From Cyanobacteria bacterium UBA791 (GTDB lineage: Bacteria > Cyanobacteriota > Vampirovibrionia > Gastranaerophilales > Gastranaerophilaceae), in assembly GCA_002297005.1 (NCBI GenBank), contig DBIX01000059.1:3972-41062 (forward strand): a stretch of DNA of 37,091 nt. The letters run 5' to 3'. Positions within the stretch are counted from its first letter, which is position 1. Each line of letters starts with the position of its first letter. The notes beneath the pieces were generated by a model. It worked only from the letters and a program-made list of their open reading frames with translations. It ran no database searches and was not told where the DNA came from. Below are positions 23,689 through 31,621 of this stretch, piece after piece. The translations under genes were made by a program, and so were the position numbers.

Positions 23689-24303
23689 TTACTTATATTG
23701 AATTGGTGTAATAGTAATAGGTTGAGTCAAAACAATATCCAACTTTGTATTTGCGGGAACAATAACGTTTTCGCCAAAGTTCCAAATTGTTTTTAACAAC
23801 ATATCATCCAAATCTGAATTAGATTTTGTAAGCTTTGCAATTGTTTCCCTTTTTTCTTGTTCGTTGTTACCAACCAAAACACCTGATAAATCTTTAGTTT
23901 TGATAATTGCAACAATAGGAATTTGCAAACCGTACGGAGTAGTAATTAGAGAAAATCTCATATCTAATTTACCATCTGTACCATTTTGTCTAGCTTTTTT
24001 TGCTTCAATAACATTACCTGTTAAAACGCTACCTTTAGGAGCAACCAATACTCCGTTATAAGAAAAGTTTTCAGGTAAAGCGACTGTAACAGTTTGTCCA
24101 GTTAATAAAGCATTTGAATTTAACTCATAAGTTGTTAAAACTGAAAACTTTGTCATCGCAGGAACAGTAATAACTTTTTGTCTTGTAGTTAATTCATTTG
24201 GCTTTAGAGGAACTCTGTCACCAACTGTTGATGATGGCATAGCAAATGCTTGCCCAATAACCATTGATAATGCACATATTAGCCCTACCAACTTATATTT
24301 CAT
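23689..24303 (-). CDS. exported protein with PKGT-type beta domain
   Basis: 204 residues. It starts with a signal peptide (MKYKLVGLICALSMVIGQAFA, probable cleavage after AFA). The mature part contains VITVPAMTKFSVLTT, VLVAPKGSVLTGNVIEAK and a final VIVPANTKLDIVLTQPI, a beta-strand pattern that recalls VirB10/TrbI-like periplasmic domains; that similarity is my reading of short motifs only. I chose the ATG at 24303, four bases after GGAGG; a longer TTG frame to 24360 lacks such support. It lies 53 bp after a gene of similar design and 75 bp before the tonB-like gene, so it is probably part of the Ton/Tol operon. Confidence 0.7.
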   Translation of the reverse strand: MKYKLVGLICALSMVIGQAFAMPSSTVGDRVPLKPNELTTRQKVITVPAMTKFSVLTTYELNSNALLTGQTVTVALPENFSYNGVLVAPKGSVLTGNVIEAKKARQNGTDGKLDMRFSLITTPYGLQIPIVAIIKTKDLSGVLVGNNEQEKRETIAKLTKSNSDLDDMLLKTIWNFGENVIVPANTKLDIVLTQPITITPIQYK

Positions 24304-24356
24304 CATTCCTCCACAAAATATTACAATCACTATTGTAATTTTTATTTTTAATCGTG

Positions 24357-24950
24357 TCAATTTGTTAAGGTATGTGTTATATAAGCAGGCTTATCAAAAA
24401 CCATTATAAGTTGTGCTCCGGCAGCAATAGTGAGGTGTTGACCCATTTTTAAAGTTGGGCCAGGAATCCATCTTAACGTTCCTTTATATAAACCTTCTTG
24501 ATAATGAGGCAACTTTTTATATGTTTCAGGCTCAGTAATAGTTCCACCTATTGTGTAATCAGGATTTCCAGAATAAATATATCCTTTTATAGGGATTTCA
24601 AACCCATCAGGAAGTTGCATCTTTGTTAACTTAACAATCATAGATGCGTTTGTACCAACAATTGGTTCATTAACTTTTTCAATTTCACCGTGAATTATTG
24701 TACCTTTTGGGACTACGAGCGTGTCATACATATAAGTATCATCAGTTGCAGCAAATTTTAAATACTTTGTTGTGTCGTCGTTATATTCAGTCGAAAACTC
24801 TTGAAGATTAATAACTTGAATTAATGTTCCTTTTGGAAGAACGATAGGAGTATAATCTCTTAATTGTAAATCATCCACGGCAAACGACACCAATGCATTA
24901 AGCAAGAATACAACTATAAATATATATATTAATCTACGTCCCTTTTGCAT
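24357..24950 (-). CDS. exported protein with PKGT-type beta domain, first gene of the Ton/Tol operon
   Basis: 197 residues with a signal peptide or N-terminal anchor (RRLIYIFIVVFLLNALVSFA). The mature protein shows YTPIVLPKGTLIQVINLQEFS, DTLVVPKGTIIHGEIEKVNEP, MQLPDGFEIPIKGYI and a final LTIAAGAQLIMVFDKPA, the same succession of motifs as the next gene (PKGT, G.I..V, then A.T.L.IVL..P). The two are probably distant paralogues. No known family assigned. Its promoter is a clear TTGAAA-16-TATAAT ending six bases before the ATG, so the operon mRNA is probably leaderless. Linkage to tonB-tolQR suggests an envelope role. Confidence 0.7.
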   Translation of the reverse strand: MQKGRRLIYIFIVVFLLNALVSFAVDDLQLRDYTPIVLPKGTLIQVINLQEFSTEYNDDTTKYLKFAATDDTYMYDTLVVPKGTIIHGEIEKVNEPIVGTNASMIVKLTKMQLPDGFEIPIKGYIYSGNPDYTIGGTITEPETYKKLPHYQEGLYKGTLRWIPGPTLKMGQHLTIAAGAQLIMVFDKPAYITHTLTN

Positions 24951-24956
24951 ATATTA

Positions 24957-24984
24957 ATTATAATAATCGTTCTAAATTTTTCAA
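24957..24984 (-). promoter_or_regulatory. promoter of the Ton/Tol operon, leaderless arrangement
   Basis: TTGAAA (24979-24984), spacer 16, TATAAT (24957-24962) on the minus strand; the -10 ends six bases before the start codon at 24950. No Shine-Dalgarno. Confidence 0.65.
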
Positions 24985-24990
24985 GCATAA

Positions 24991-25017
24991 TTGGCATTTT
25001 TTGTTGTAAAATAGTAT
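24991..25017 (+). promoter_or_regulatory. probable promoter of the PLD-like gene, leaderless arrangement
   Basis: TAGTAT at 25012-25017 ends six bases before the ATG at 25024; TTGGCA at 24991-24996 gives a 15-base spacer. TATAAA at 25015-25020 fits an 18-base spacer but would start transcription inside the gene. No ribosome binding site. Confidence 0.4.
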
Positions 25018-25023
25018 AAATTC

Positions 25024-26685
25024 ATGAGAAAAATATCACTTTTTATAATTTTAATATTGTTTATCTTATTCTCAATTTTTATTTCAAATTTTGAGAACAA
25101 GTTTGAAGTACTTGAAGTTTACAATCCAAGCCAAGCTGGAATAGATTTTAACAAAAATGGACAAATTGATAACGAAGAAGTTATAAATTTAAAAGTAAAT
25201 TTGAAAAAATTTAAAACAGACGAAGAACAGTTTGCCTATGACTATTTTGCAAAAGAATATTCTACAAACATATTAAAAAATAAGAAAGTTAAATACAATT
25301 CAAACAAAAACGATATAGAAATAAATGGACAAAGTTATGTTGAAAGCTTTAATAACCACGAAATAATTTTAAAGAATTTAGACAATTTACGAATTTTGAA
25401 TTTAAAATCAAAAAAATATCATCGTCTATCTTGCAAATACGGTAGAATGTCACACGATTATATAATTATTAAGAAATCTGATATTCCAAAAGATGCAAAA
25501 GAATGTAAAGTTTGCAGAGTAACAAAGCCTGTAAAGCAAACACCTGAAAAGGTAAACAACACAATGGCAACGCTTGATACAGGTAGTGTAAAAGTTGCCT
25601 TCACAGATTTAACAAAAACTTTAAAACCTGATGAGTCTTGTGGAACAGATATTTGTAAACTCCTAAAATACAATATTGATAAGTCAAAATTTTCAATTGA
25701 TATGGCAATTTATGGCTACAACAATATTCCTAAAATAAAACAAGCACTTATTAATGCACAAAATAGAGGTGTAAAAATAAGAATGGTTTACGATATTGAT
25801 AGCAATAACAAAAACTATTACCCAGACACTCTTCCTTTGCTAAATCTAATTAAGGAAACTTCTTGCGATAATACTAATCCAGCAACAAAACCTTTTATTA
25901 TGCATAACAAATTTATAATCTTTGATGACAAAACTGTTTTTACAGGATCTGCGAATATAAGCCCATCTGATTTATCAAACTATAATTCAAACGCCTTTAT
26001 CATAGTAAAATCAGAAAAAGTTGCTCAATTATACAAAAACGAATTTAACCAAATGCTTTCAGGCAAATTTCATAATGCAAAAACAAAAACACCAAACAAT
26101 AGATTTGTAATTGGTGCAACAGAAATGTCTGTATATTTTTCACCTCAAGATAATACAATCACAAGCCAAATTATTCCATTAATAAATAAAAGCAAAAACA
26201 GTATTTATATGCCAACCTTTTTAATTACGCATAAAGGTCTTACAAACGCTTTAATTTCTGCTAAAAACAGAGGCGTAAAAATAAAAATCATTGTGGATGC
26301 AGCAAATGCCAACAGCAAATATTCTCAACACAAAAAATTAAGAGAGGCTGGGATTGACGTAAAAGTAGAAAATTATGCTGGTAAAATGCATTCCAAAACA
26401 ATAATTATTGATAGAGAAACAGTAGTTATTGGCTCAATGAATTTTTCTAAGAGTGGAGAAATCAAAAACGACGAAAACACAATTATCCTAAAAAACCCCA
26501 GAATTGCAGAATTTTTTATAAATCAATTTAATGTTATTTGGAACAAAATCCCTGACAAATATTTAAAACTAAATATTTCAGCAGAAAGCAAAGACTCCAT
26601 AGGTTCTTGCTTTGACGGAGTTGATAACAACTTTGATGGAAAAATTGATAAACAAGATACGGGCTGTCAATATTTAAAACATTAA
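25024..26685 (+). CDS. exported phospholipase D-like protein with EF-hand-like loops
   Basis: 553 residues. An N-terminal hydrophobic segment (4-20) anchors or exports it. Residues 41-52 fit an EF-hand loop (DFNKNGQIDNEE). Around 135-170 HRLSCKYG... and CKVC resemble the small Cys/His module found beside some secreted nucleases. Two HKD motifs follow: H294-N-K-FIIFD with GSANIS, and H456-S-K-TIIID with GSMNFS, the paired catalytic sites of the phospholipase D superfamily. The end (FDGVDNNFDGKIDKQDTGC) fits a second EF-hand-like or MopE-type metal motif. Both HKD sites look intact, so it should be a phosphodiesterase; whether DNA or lipid is cut is open. It overlaps the convergent TPR gene by 4 bp. 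Confidence 0.85.
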   Translation: MRKISLFIILILFILFSIFISNFENKFEVLEVYNPSQAGIDFNKNGQIDNEEVINLKVNLKKFKTDEEQFAYDYFAKEYSTNILKNKKVKYNSNKNDIEINGQSYVESFNNHEIILKNLDNLRILNLKSKKYHRLSCKYGRMSHDYIIIKKSDIPKDAKECKVCRVTKPVKQTPEKVNNTMATLDTGSVKVAFTDLTKTLKPDESCGTDICKLLKYNIDKSKFSIDMAIYGYNNIPKIKQALINAQNRGVKIRMVYDIDSNNKNYYPDTLPLLNLIKETSCDNTNPATKPFIMHNKFIIFDDKTVFTGSANISPSDLSNYNSNAFIIVKSEKVAQLYKNEFNQMLSGKFHNAKTKTPNNRFVIGATEMSVYFSPQDNTITSQIIPLINKSKNSIYMPTFLITHKGLTNALISAKNRGVKIKIIVDAANANSKYSQHKKLREAGIDVKVENYAGKMHSKTIIIDRETVVIGSMNFSKSGEIKNDENTIILKNPRIAEFFINQFNVIWNKIPDKYLKLNISAESKDSIGSCFDGVDNNFDGKIDKQDTGCQYLKH

Positions 26686-28286
26686 ATTTCTGAGCTATTG
26701 TGTCTTTCTCTTCTTACAGTAGAAACCAAATTCATATACAATTCTTTATTTTTAGCACTTGGTTCAATGTTTGTAGCTTCATCCAAGTACATCAAAGCCT
26801 CTTCATTTCTACCGATAGATTGATAGAATTGGCTCATCAACACGTATAAAGATGCATCATTAACATTCAAGGAAATTGCTTTCTTTAAACTTTCGATTGC
26901 AAATAAAACATCTTCTGATACATAAAGAGCCAAAGCATTGAAGTAATAGCCTTCATATCTGTTAGAATCCATTTCGATAAGTTTTTGAGCAGTATCAAAT
27001 AATGCAACACAATTTTCTGTAGCATCATAAATTTTAGCTTGTAAAACCCAGTTATCAAAATAATTTTCACTAATTTCTTTAACTTTATCTACAAGTTTTT
27101 GAGCAAACTCATAATTACCCTCTTGAATGATAATGTTGATATATTCACACATATATTCTAAACTATCATACTTAAGCTCAAGAGCTCTTTCCATATAAGT
27201 TTTAGCCTTTTCGTACAAACCTAATTCTAGATAAATTTTAGCTAATGAAAAAATTGCAAAATCATCATCTGATTCTAAATCAACTAATTGTTCAAGCTCA
27301 AATCTTGCACCTAAAACATCTTTTGTTTCAAGTTTTACCAAGGCATTTAAAATTCTTGCTGGTAAATAATTTTCATCAATTTTAAATATTTTCAAAACAG
27401 CGTTACGAGTTTTTTCAAAATCACCATTTCTATAATATAAATATGCCAACGCATAAAGATATTCTTTATTTTCAGGGTCTTTAAGAATAGCCTCGTTAAA
27501 GAATTTTACAGCTTCTTCAATCCATCCATTCAAATAATATGCATTTGCTAAATCAAAAGCATATTGTGCATTTGTAGGATTTAGGGCTAATGCTTTTTGA
27601 AGATAGTTTATACCATCCATAAATTTACCCTCATCCAAAGCAAATAAGCCTAAATAGTGTAAACAAACATCGTTATCTTCCTTGTTAGCAACCATTTGAA
27701 AAACAGCTTTTGAACGATATAAATCGAAAACATTGTAATAAAGAATACCTAAAAGAGTAAGTAAATCTGACTCTTCACAACCTTTTGCGACTATCGGTTC
27801 AACCATCTCGATAGCAGCTTTGTACTTCATTTTTTCAGCATAAGCAGAGGCTATTTCATAAATAACTTTTGAATCTGTAATATCATTTGAGTCTTTATAC
27901 TCTTTTATTGCCTCAAAATCACCAAGATTTCTCAAAATATTGATATATTCTGCAACATATTCACTTGAATTAGAAATTTCTAAGATTTTTTTTGCAATTT
28001 CTTTTGCTTTTTCAAAATTTCCATTTTTAATTTCTAATTTTGCTAAAAGTTTTAAACATTCAAGATGTTGAGGATTTATATCAAGAGTTTTTTCTGCATA
28101 TTGATAAACTCTTTCATCATTACCTAACAAAAAGTACAAATCTGCTAATTGAGAAAGAATTTCTACATTATTACCCTCAATAGAAAGAGCTTTGTACAAC
28201 ATTTCGATAGCTTGCTTATAATATCCTTGTCTTTTTAAATCAAAAGACTGTGTTATGTATGTTAAAATTTCATTATTGTTTGTCAT
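26682..28286 (-). CDS. tetratricopeptide repeat protein
   Basis: 534 residues made almost wholly of TPR helix pairs, around a dozen; clear copies include YFLLGNDERVYQYAEKTLDINPQ, ALNPTNAQYAFDLANAYYLNG and AILKDPENKEYLYALAYLYYRNG. No signal peptide, no catalytic domain, so it is probably a cytoplasmic scaffold. AGGT lies four bases before the ATG. The start overlaps the end of the divIC/ftsB-like gene by 14 bp, so the two are likely translationally coupled, and a role in cell-envelope or division assembly is possible. The specific partner cannot be told. Confidence 0.85.
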   Translation of the reverse strand: MTNNNEILTYITQSFDLKRQGYYKQAIEMLYKALSIEGNNVEILSQLADLYFLLGNDERVYQYAEKTLDINPQHLECLKLLAKLEIKNGNFEKAKEIAKKILEISNSSEYVAEYINILRNLGDFEAIKEYKDSNDITDSKVIYEIASAYAEKMKYKAAIEMVEPIVAKGCEESDLLTLLGILYYNVFDLYRSKAVFQMVANKEDNDVCLHYLGLFALDEGKFMDGINYLQKALALNPTNAQYAFDLANAYYLNGWIEEAVKFFNEAILKDPENKEYLYALAYLYYRNGDFEKTRNAVLKIFKIDENYLPARILNALVKLETKDVLGARFELEQLVDLESDDDFAIFSLAKIYLELGLYEKAKTYMERALELKYDSLEYMCEYINIIIQEGNYEFAQKLVDKVKEISENYFDNWVLQAKIYDATENCVALFDTAQKLIEMDSNRYEGYYFNALALYVSEDVLFAIESLKKAISLNVNDASLYVLMSQFYQSIGRNEEALMYLDEATNIEPSAKNKELYMNLVSTVRRERHNSSEI

Positions 28287-28764
28287 GTTTACCTAATTTT
28301 TGTAATATACCAATTTTACTTTTATCTTGTTCTTCTTCCGTTTTCTGTTTTTTGATTTCGTTGATAATGATTAAGACTTCATCATTTCCAGCCATTTTAA
28401 GATTGTTTCTTGCAATAGCTTCTAAACTTTCGGCAGAAGAAAAATATTTTAATTCTTTCTTTAAAGATTTGTTCTTGTTTTCAGCCTCTAATTTAGATTT
28501 TTTGATTGTTGCAATCTTTGTTTGGTATGCAATATTTTTAGTTATATTCAAAATAGCACTAAATGCAACTTGAGCCAAGAAAATCAACAAAACTATAGTT
28601 AAAAATGAATAATAAAAACTTTGTGATTTTTGAGATTTTTGCTTCTTTTGAGTTGCTTTGTCTTTTAAGTAAGCAACTTTTTTGAACACCTTTGGAGATT
28701 TTGCTGAAAATCTTTTAGAATGTTTTCTTGAACTAAATCTTTTATTATCAATTTCTTTTTTCAT
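28273..28764 (-). CDS. FtsB/DivIC-like septum formation protein
   Basis: 163 residues with the typical layout: very basic cytoplasmic N-terminus (1-48), one membrane helix (YYSFLTIVLLIFLAQVAF, ~52-70), a coiled coil (~78-105) and a short conserved end (SAESLEAIARNNLKMAGNDE) as in FtsB/DivIC proteins. These join FtsL and FtsQ/DivIB in the septal complex. An additional Lys/Glu-rich tail of ~30 residues is unusual. GGGA lies four bases before the ATG. The gene overlaps the TPR gene downstream. FtsL and DivIC cannot be firmly separated by sequence alone; DivIC/FtsB fits best. Confidence 0.75.
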   Translation of the reverse strand: MKKEIDNKRFSSRKHSKRFSAKSPKVFKKVAYLKDKATQKKQKSQKSQSFYYSFLTIVLLIFLAQVAFSAILNITKNIAYQTKIATIKKSKLEAENKNKSLKKELKYFSSAESLEAIARNNLKMAGNDEVLIIINEIKKQKTEEEQDKSKIGILQKLGKHDKQ

Positions 28765-28785
28765 TTTGTCCCATATAAAACTTCT

Positions 28786-28812
28786 TAGAAAAATTATAAT
28801 ATAATTTTTCTA
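28786..28812. promoter_or_regulatory. perfect 27-bp AT palindrome over the divIC promoter
   Basis: Thirteen-base arms around a single central base. It covers the stop codon of the exported-protein gene and the -10 of the divIC-like gene. It could be a repressor site or a weak AT-only terminator; chance is possible in AT-rich DNA. Confidence 0.35.
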
Positions 28813-28821
28813 TAAACGCAA
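28793..28821 (-). promoter_or_regulatory. promoter of the divIC-like/TPR pair
   Basis: TTGCGT (28816-28821), spacer 17, TATAAT (28793-28798) on the minus strand, giving a leader of about 20 bases with GGGA before the ATG at 28764. Confidence 0.5.
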
Positions 28822-29562
28822 AGATGTTTCAAATTTAACAACATTTTTAGTTCTACCGTCTTGATAATAAGCCTGTCCAATTCCAACTCCAACATCAAAT
28901 GGATTATCTTTTATAAATTGTGGAGTATATCTAAGCATAACAGTATTATCGTTTCTTGTGCCTAAAGTGTTAGCTTTAAAAGTATCACTCAATACAACGC
29001 CTTTACCCAACTTTATTTCAGGAGTTATATATATGTGATTTGCTTGAAGACCAGTAGACATATAACTATCCATACCATAAGCAGCTTGAATACCAAAACG
29101 CTTTGTATCATATCTCGCAAAGAACTTTGTCGTGTATTCATATTCACCAGTATCTATATCAGCACCATACATTGTTCCATAAGATACTTTTCCAACTTTT
29201 TCTGTATATGTTTTAAAGAAGTTGTCAACATGATGTTCATTTGCAATGTGTTTTTGGACACCAACTTGTCTATTCTTCATATCCTCATAATTTACACCTT
29301 TTACATCCTTAACCGAATATTGGTTATACGTTGTAGGATTTTTTATATTTAAGAAGACACCCTCTGCATCTTTGATTTGGTCAAAGAATACTGTTCCATC
29401 TGGATAATATTCAACATACCCATTCAAAACTTCAACTTCTTGTTCTTCGTCAGAAGATTGAACATTGGCATTTGATGAATTATCTTGCAAATTAACATCC
29501 TCTGCAAAACAAAACAAAGGAGCAAAAAGAATTATAGAAAATATAATCGCAAGTCTTTTCAT
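28810..29562 (-). CDS. exported protein, possible small outer-membrane beta-barrel
   Basis: 250 residues with a clear signal peptide (MKRLAIIFSIILFAPLFCFA, cut before EDV). An acidic Ser/Asn-rich stretch follows, then LNGYVEYYPDGTVFFDQ, and from ~115 on alternating polar/hydrophobic strands (YEYTTKFFARYDTKRFGIQAAYG, YITPEIKLGKGVVLSD, VMLRYTPQF, VGVGIGQAYYQ) that end in KFETSLRL. This looks like an eight-strand outer-membrane barrel or a periplasmic beta-sandwich; no family was recognised. Promoter TTGAAA-17-TAAAAT ends six bases before the ATG. Confidence 0.7.
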   Translation of the reverse strand: MKRLAIIFSIILFAPLFCFAEDVNLQDNSSNANVQSSDEEQEVEVLNGYVEYYPDGTVFFDQIKDAEGVFLNIKNPTTYNQYSVKDVKGVNYEDMKNRQVGVQKHIANEHHVDNFFKTYTEKVGKVSYGTMYGADIDTGEYEYTTKFFARYDTKRFGIQAAYGMDSYMSTGLQANHIYITPEIKLGKGVVLSDTFKANTLGTRNDNTVMLRYTPQFIKDNPFDVGVGIGQAYYQDGRTKNVVKFETSLRL

Positions 29563-29568
29563 ATTATT

Positions 29569-29597
29569 ATTTTAAAATAATTTTGACATTCTTTCAA
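29569..29597 (-). promoter_or_regulatory. promoter of the exported barrel-like protein, leaderless arrangement
   Basis: TTGAAA (29592-29597), spacer 17, TAAAAT (29569-29574) on the minus strand; six bases to the start codon at 29562 and no Shine-Dalgarno. Confidence 0.65.
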
Positions 29598-29611
29598 CAC
29601 GTGAAGATTTA

Positions 29612-29639
29612 TTGCAAGAAAATATTTATTGAATATAAT
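29612..29639 (+). promoter_or_regulatory. promoter of ilvC
   Basis: TTGCAA (29612-29617), spacer 16, TATAAT (29634-29639), start near 29646. GAGGTAGG at 29653-29660 then serves the ATG at 29665. This rules out the in-frame TTG at 29629 as a start. Confidence 0.65.
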
Positions 29640-29664
29640 AAAAACAATAAGTGAGGTAGGAAAA

Positions 29665-30687
29665 ATGACAGAATTAAAAATTTATTTAGACAAAGACATC
29701 AATCAAGATTTAATCAAATCTAAAAAAATTGCTGTAATCGGTTTTGGTTCACAAGGCTACGGTCAATCAATGAACTTAAAAGATTCAGGTTGTGACGTTG
29801 TTTTAGGTTTAAGACAAGGTGGCAAAAGCGATGAAAAAGCTAAAAATTACGGTTTTAAAACAATGGCAATCAAAGATGCTGTACAATGGGCTGACATCAT
29901 CCAAATCCTAATTCCAGATGAAATTCAAGCAAAAGTTTATGAAACTGAAATTGCTCCATATATGACAGCAGGTAAATATTTAATGTTTTCACACGGTTTT
30001 AACATTCACTTCAAAAAAATCGTTGCACCAGAAGGTGTTAGCGTAATCATGGTTGCACCAAAAGGTCCTGGCCACACAGTAAGAAGTGAATACGAAGCTG
30101 GTAAAGGTGTTCCATCATTAATCGCTGTATACCAAGATGCAACAGGTGATTCTAGAGAAGTTGCATTATCTTACGCTAGTGCTATCGGTGCTGGCAGAGC
30201 TGGTATTATTGAAACAACTTTCAAAGAAGAAACTGAAACAGACTTATTCGGTGAACAAGCTGTATTATGCGGTGGATGTACTGCATTAATCAAAGCTGGT
30301 TTTGAAACTCTTGTTGAAGCTGGTTATTCACCATATATGGCATACTTCGAAGTTTGCCACGAAATGAAATTAATCGTTGACTTAATCAACCAAGGTGGCT
30401 TCGCTGATATGAGATATTCAATTTCTAACACAGCTGAATACGGTGACTTAACTAGAGGTCCTCGTGTTATTACTGAAGAATCTAAAAAAGCTATGAAAGA
30501 AATTCTTTCTGAAATTCAATCAGGCGAATTTGCTGATGAATTCTTGAACGAAGTAAATTCTGGCAATAAGAAATTTAATGAACTAAGAGAAGCTGGTAGA
30601 AATCACCAAATCGAAAAAGTTGGTGAAGAAATCCGTTCTTCATTCTCTTGGAGCAAATCAAAAATTATTGATAGAAATAAAAACTAA
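29665..30687 (+). CDS. ilvC: ketol-acid reductoisomerase
   Basis: Class I (short form) ketol-acid reductoisomerase, 340 residues, second step of valine/isoleucine synthesis: Mg-dependent alkyl migration and NAD(P)H reduction of acetolactate. Nucleotide-binding VIGFGSQGYGQSMNLKDSG lies near residue 22; GLRQGGKS is the cofactor-selectivity loop, with a Ser that usually favours NADPH. SHGFNIHF and APKGPGHTVR follow, and the C-terminal metal/substrate knot (ETDLFGEQAVLCGG, YFEVCHEMKLIVDL, SNTAEYGD) is intact. The promoter and ribosome binding site fix the start at 29665. No other ilv or leu gene is in the window. A standard terminator follows. Confidence 0.95.
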   Translation: MTELKIYLDKDINQDLIKSKKIAVIGFGSQGYGQSMNLKDSGCDVVLGLRQGGKSDEKAKNYGFKTMAIKDAVQWADIIQILIPDEIQAKVYETEIAPYMTAGKYLMFSHGFNIHFKKIVAPEGVSVIMVAPKGPGHTVRSEYEAGKGVPSLIAVYQDATGDSREVALSYASAIGAGRAGIIETTFKEETETDLFGEQAVLCGGCTALIKAGFETLVEAGYSPYMAYFEVCHEMKLIVDLINQGGFADMRYSISNTAEYGDLTRGPRVITEESKKAMKEILSEIQSGEFADEFLNEVNSGNKKFNELREAGRNHQIEKVGEEIRSSFSWSKSKIIDRNKN

Positions 30688-30706
30688 CAATAATTGAACT
30701 TAATTC

Positions 30707-30737
30707 AAAAGGGTTCTTTTACAAGAACCCTTTTTTT
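30707..30737 (+). terminator. intrinsic terminator of ilvC
   Basis: 12-bp stem AAAAGGGTTCTT/AAGAACCCTTTT with a TTAC loop and a run of seven T (30731-30737). Confidence 0.9.
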
Positions 30738-30767
30738 AACAAAATACAATAATCGGAAGAGGTAAAA

Positions 30768-31595
30768 ATGTTTGATACTGAAACAATATATGAAGTAGTT
30801 ATTTTCTCAATTGGAGATACAAAATCTGGTACAAAAATGGGCAAATTGCAATTAAAAGACCCTAATGACGATAGTCTTTTAAATTGTATCCTATGGGAAG
30901 AAACACTTAACAGATTAGATAGCAAATTATTCCGTACTGGTAACAAATTACGCATTGTTTCAGGTTCATTTAACGAAAAATATAACAACTGTCTAGTTTC
31001 TGCACTTGAACTTATTGAAGAGGCAAAAACAGGTTTAGAAAAAGACGAACAAGAAAAAGTTTATTCAGAACTTGTAAGTTATATCGAAAAAATTACAGAC
31101 GAAAAGATGAAAAACTTTTTGAAAGAATATTTTGACAAACACGAACACGAAATAAAAGTAGCTCCAGCAGCAAAATTAATGCACCACAATTATATGGGTG
31201 GATTAATGATTCATACTTTAGAATGTTTAAAATATGCAGACACAATTCTTGAAACCTCTTTCCAACGAATCTCAAGAGATAGAATCTATGCAGCATGTAT
31301 TCTTCACGACATTGGAAAAATCTTTGAATACACAATTGACGAAGAATCGGGACTAATAGATTATAACGAAGAATTTAAAAAAGATTGGTTAACTCATTCT
31401 CAATATGGATACTCATTATGCATGGAGCATGGGTTCAAAAAAGTTGCTAGAATGATTGCAGCACACCACGGAAGAGCTGATTGGGGAGCGATTATTGACT
31501 TAAATGACAAGGATGTTGAATCTGACTGTTACCTAATTCACCATATAGACGACCTTTCAGCCAAATTTGGCAAAATTAGTATAAGTATGCTATAA
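30768..31595 (+). CDS. YhaM-like 3'-5' exoribonuclease (OB fold plus HD domain)
   Basis: 275 residues. The N-terminal ~95 residues fit an OB-fold nucleic-acid binding domain (GKLQLKDPNDDSLLNCILWEE, KLRIVSGSFNEKYN). The C-terminal HD phosphohydrolase domain has HNYMGGLMIHTLE, AACILHDIGKIFEY with the HD pair, and AAHHGRADWG with a further metal-ligand His pair, then HHIDDLSAKFG. This combination matches the YhaM/CBF1 family of Mn-dependent 3'-5' exonucleases acting in RNA turnover. GGAAGAGG lies shortly before the ATG. The thrB promoter is embedded in its last codons. Confidence 0.85.
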   Translation: MFDTETIYEVVIFSIGDTKSGTKMGKLQLKDPNDDSLLNCILWEETLNRLDSKLFRTGNKLRIVSGSFNEKYNNCLVSALELIEEAKTGLEKDEQEKVYSELVSYIEKITDEKMKNFLKEYFDKHEHEIKVAPAAKLMHHNYMGGLMIHTLECLKYADTILETSFQRISRDRIYAACILHDIGKIFEYTIDEESGLIDYNEEFKKDWLTHSQYGYSLCMEHGFKKVARMIAAHHGRADWGAIIDLNDKDVESDCYLIHHIDDLSAKFGKISISML

Positions 31596-31596
31596 T
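31567..31596 (+). promoter_or_regulatory. promoter of thrB inside the yhaM-like gene
   Basis: TTGGCA (31567-31572), spacer 18, TATAAT (31591-31596), preceded by TGC as an extended -10. The -10 overlaps the stop codon of the preceding gene. AAAGG precedes the thrB ATG. Confidence 0.6.
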
Positions 31597-31621
31597 TCAA
31601 AAAGTTGTAAAAGGTATATAA

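Noticed and set aside
24304..24360. Longer TTG start of the exported gene
   Set aside because: GGAGG supports the ATG at 24303, which opens directly into a standard signal peptide.
29629..29664. Longer ilvC start at TTG 29629
   Set aside because: It lies inside the -10 region of the promoter; GAGGTAGG fits the ATG at 29665.
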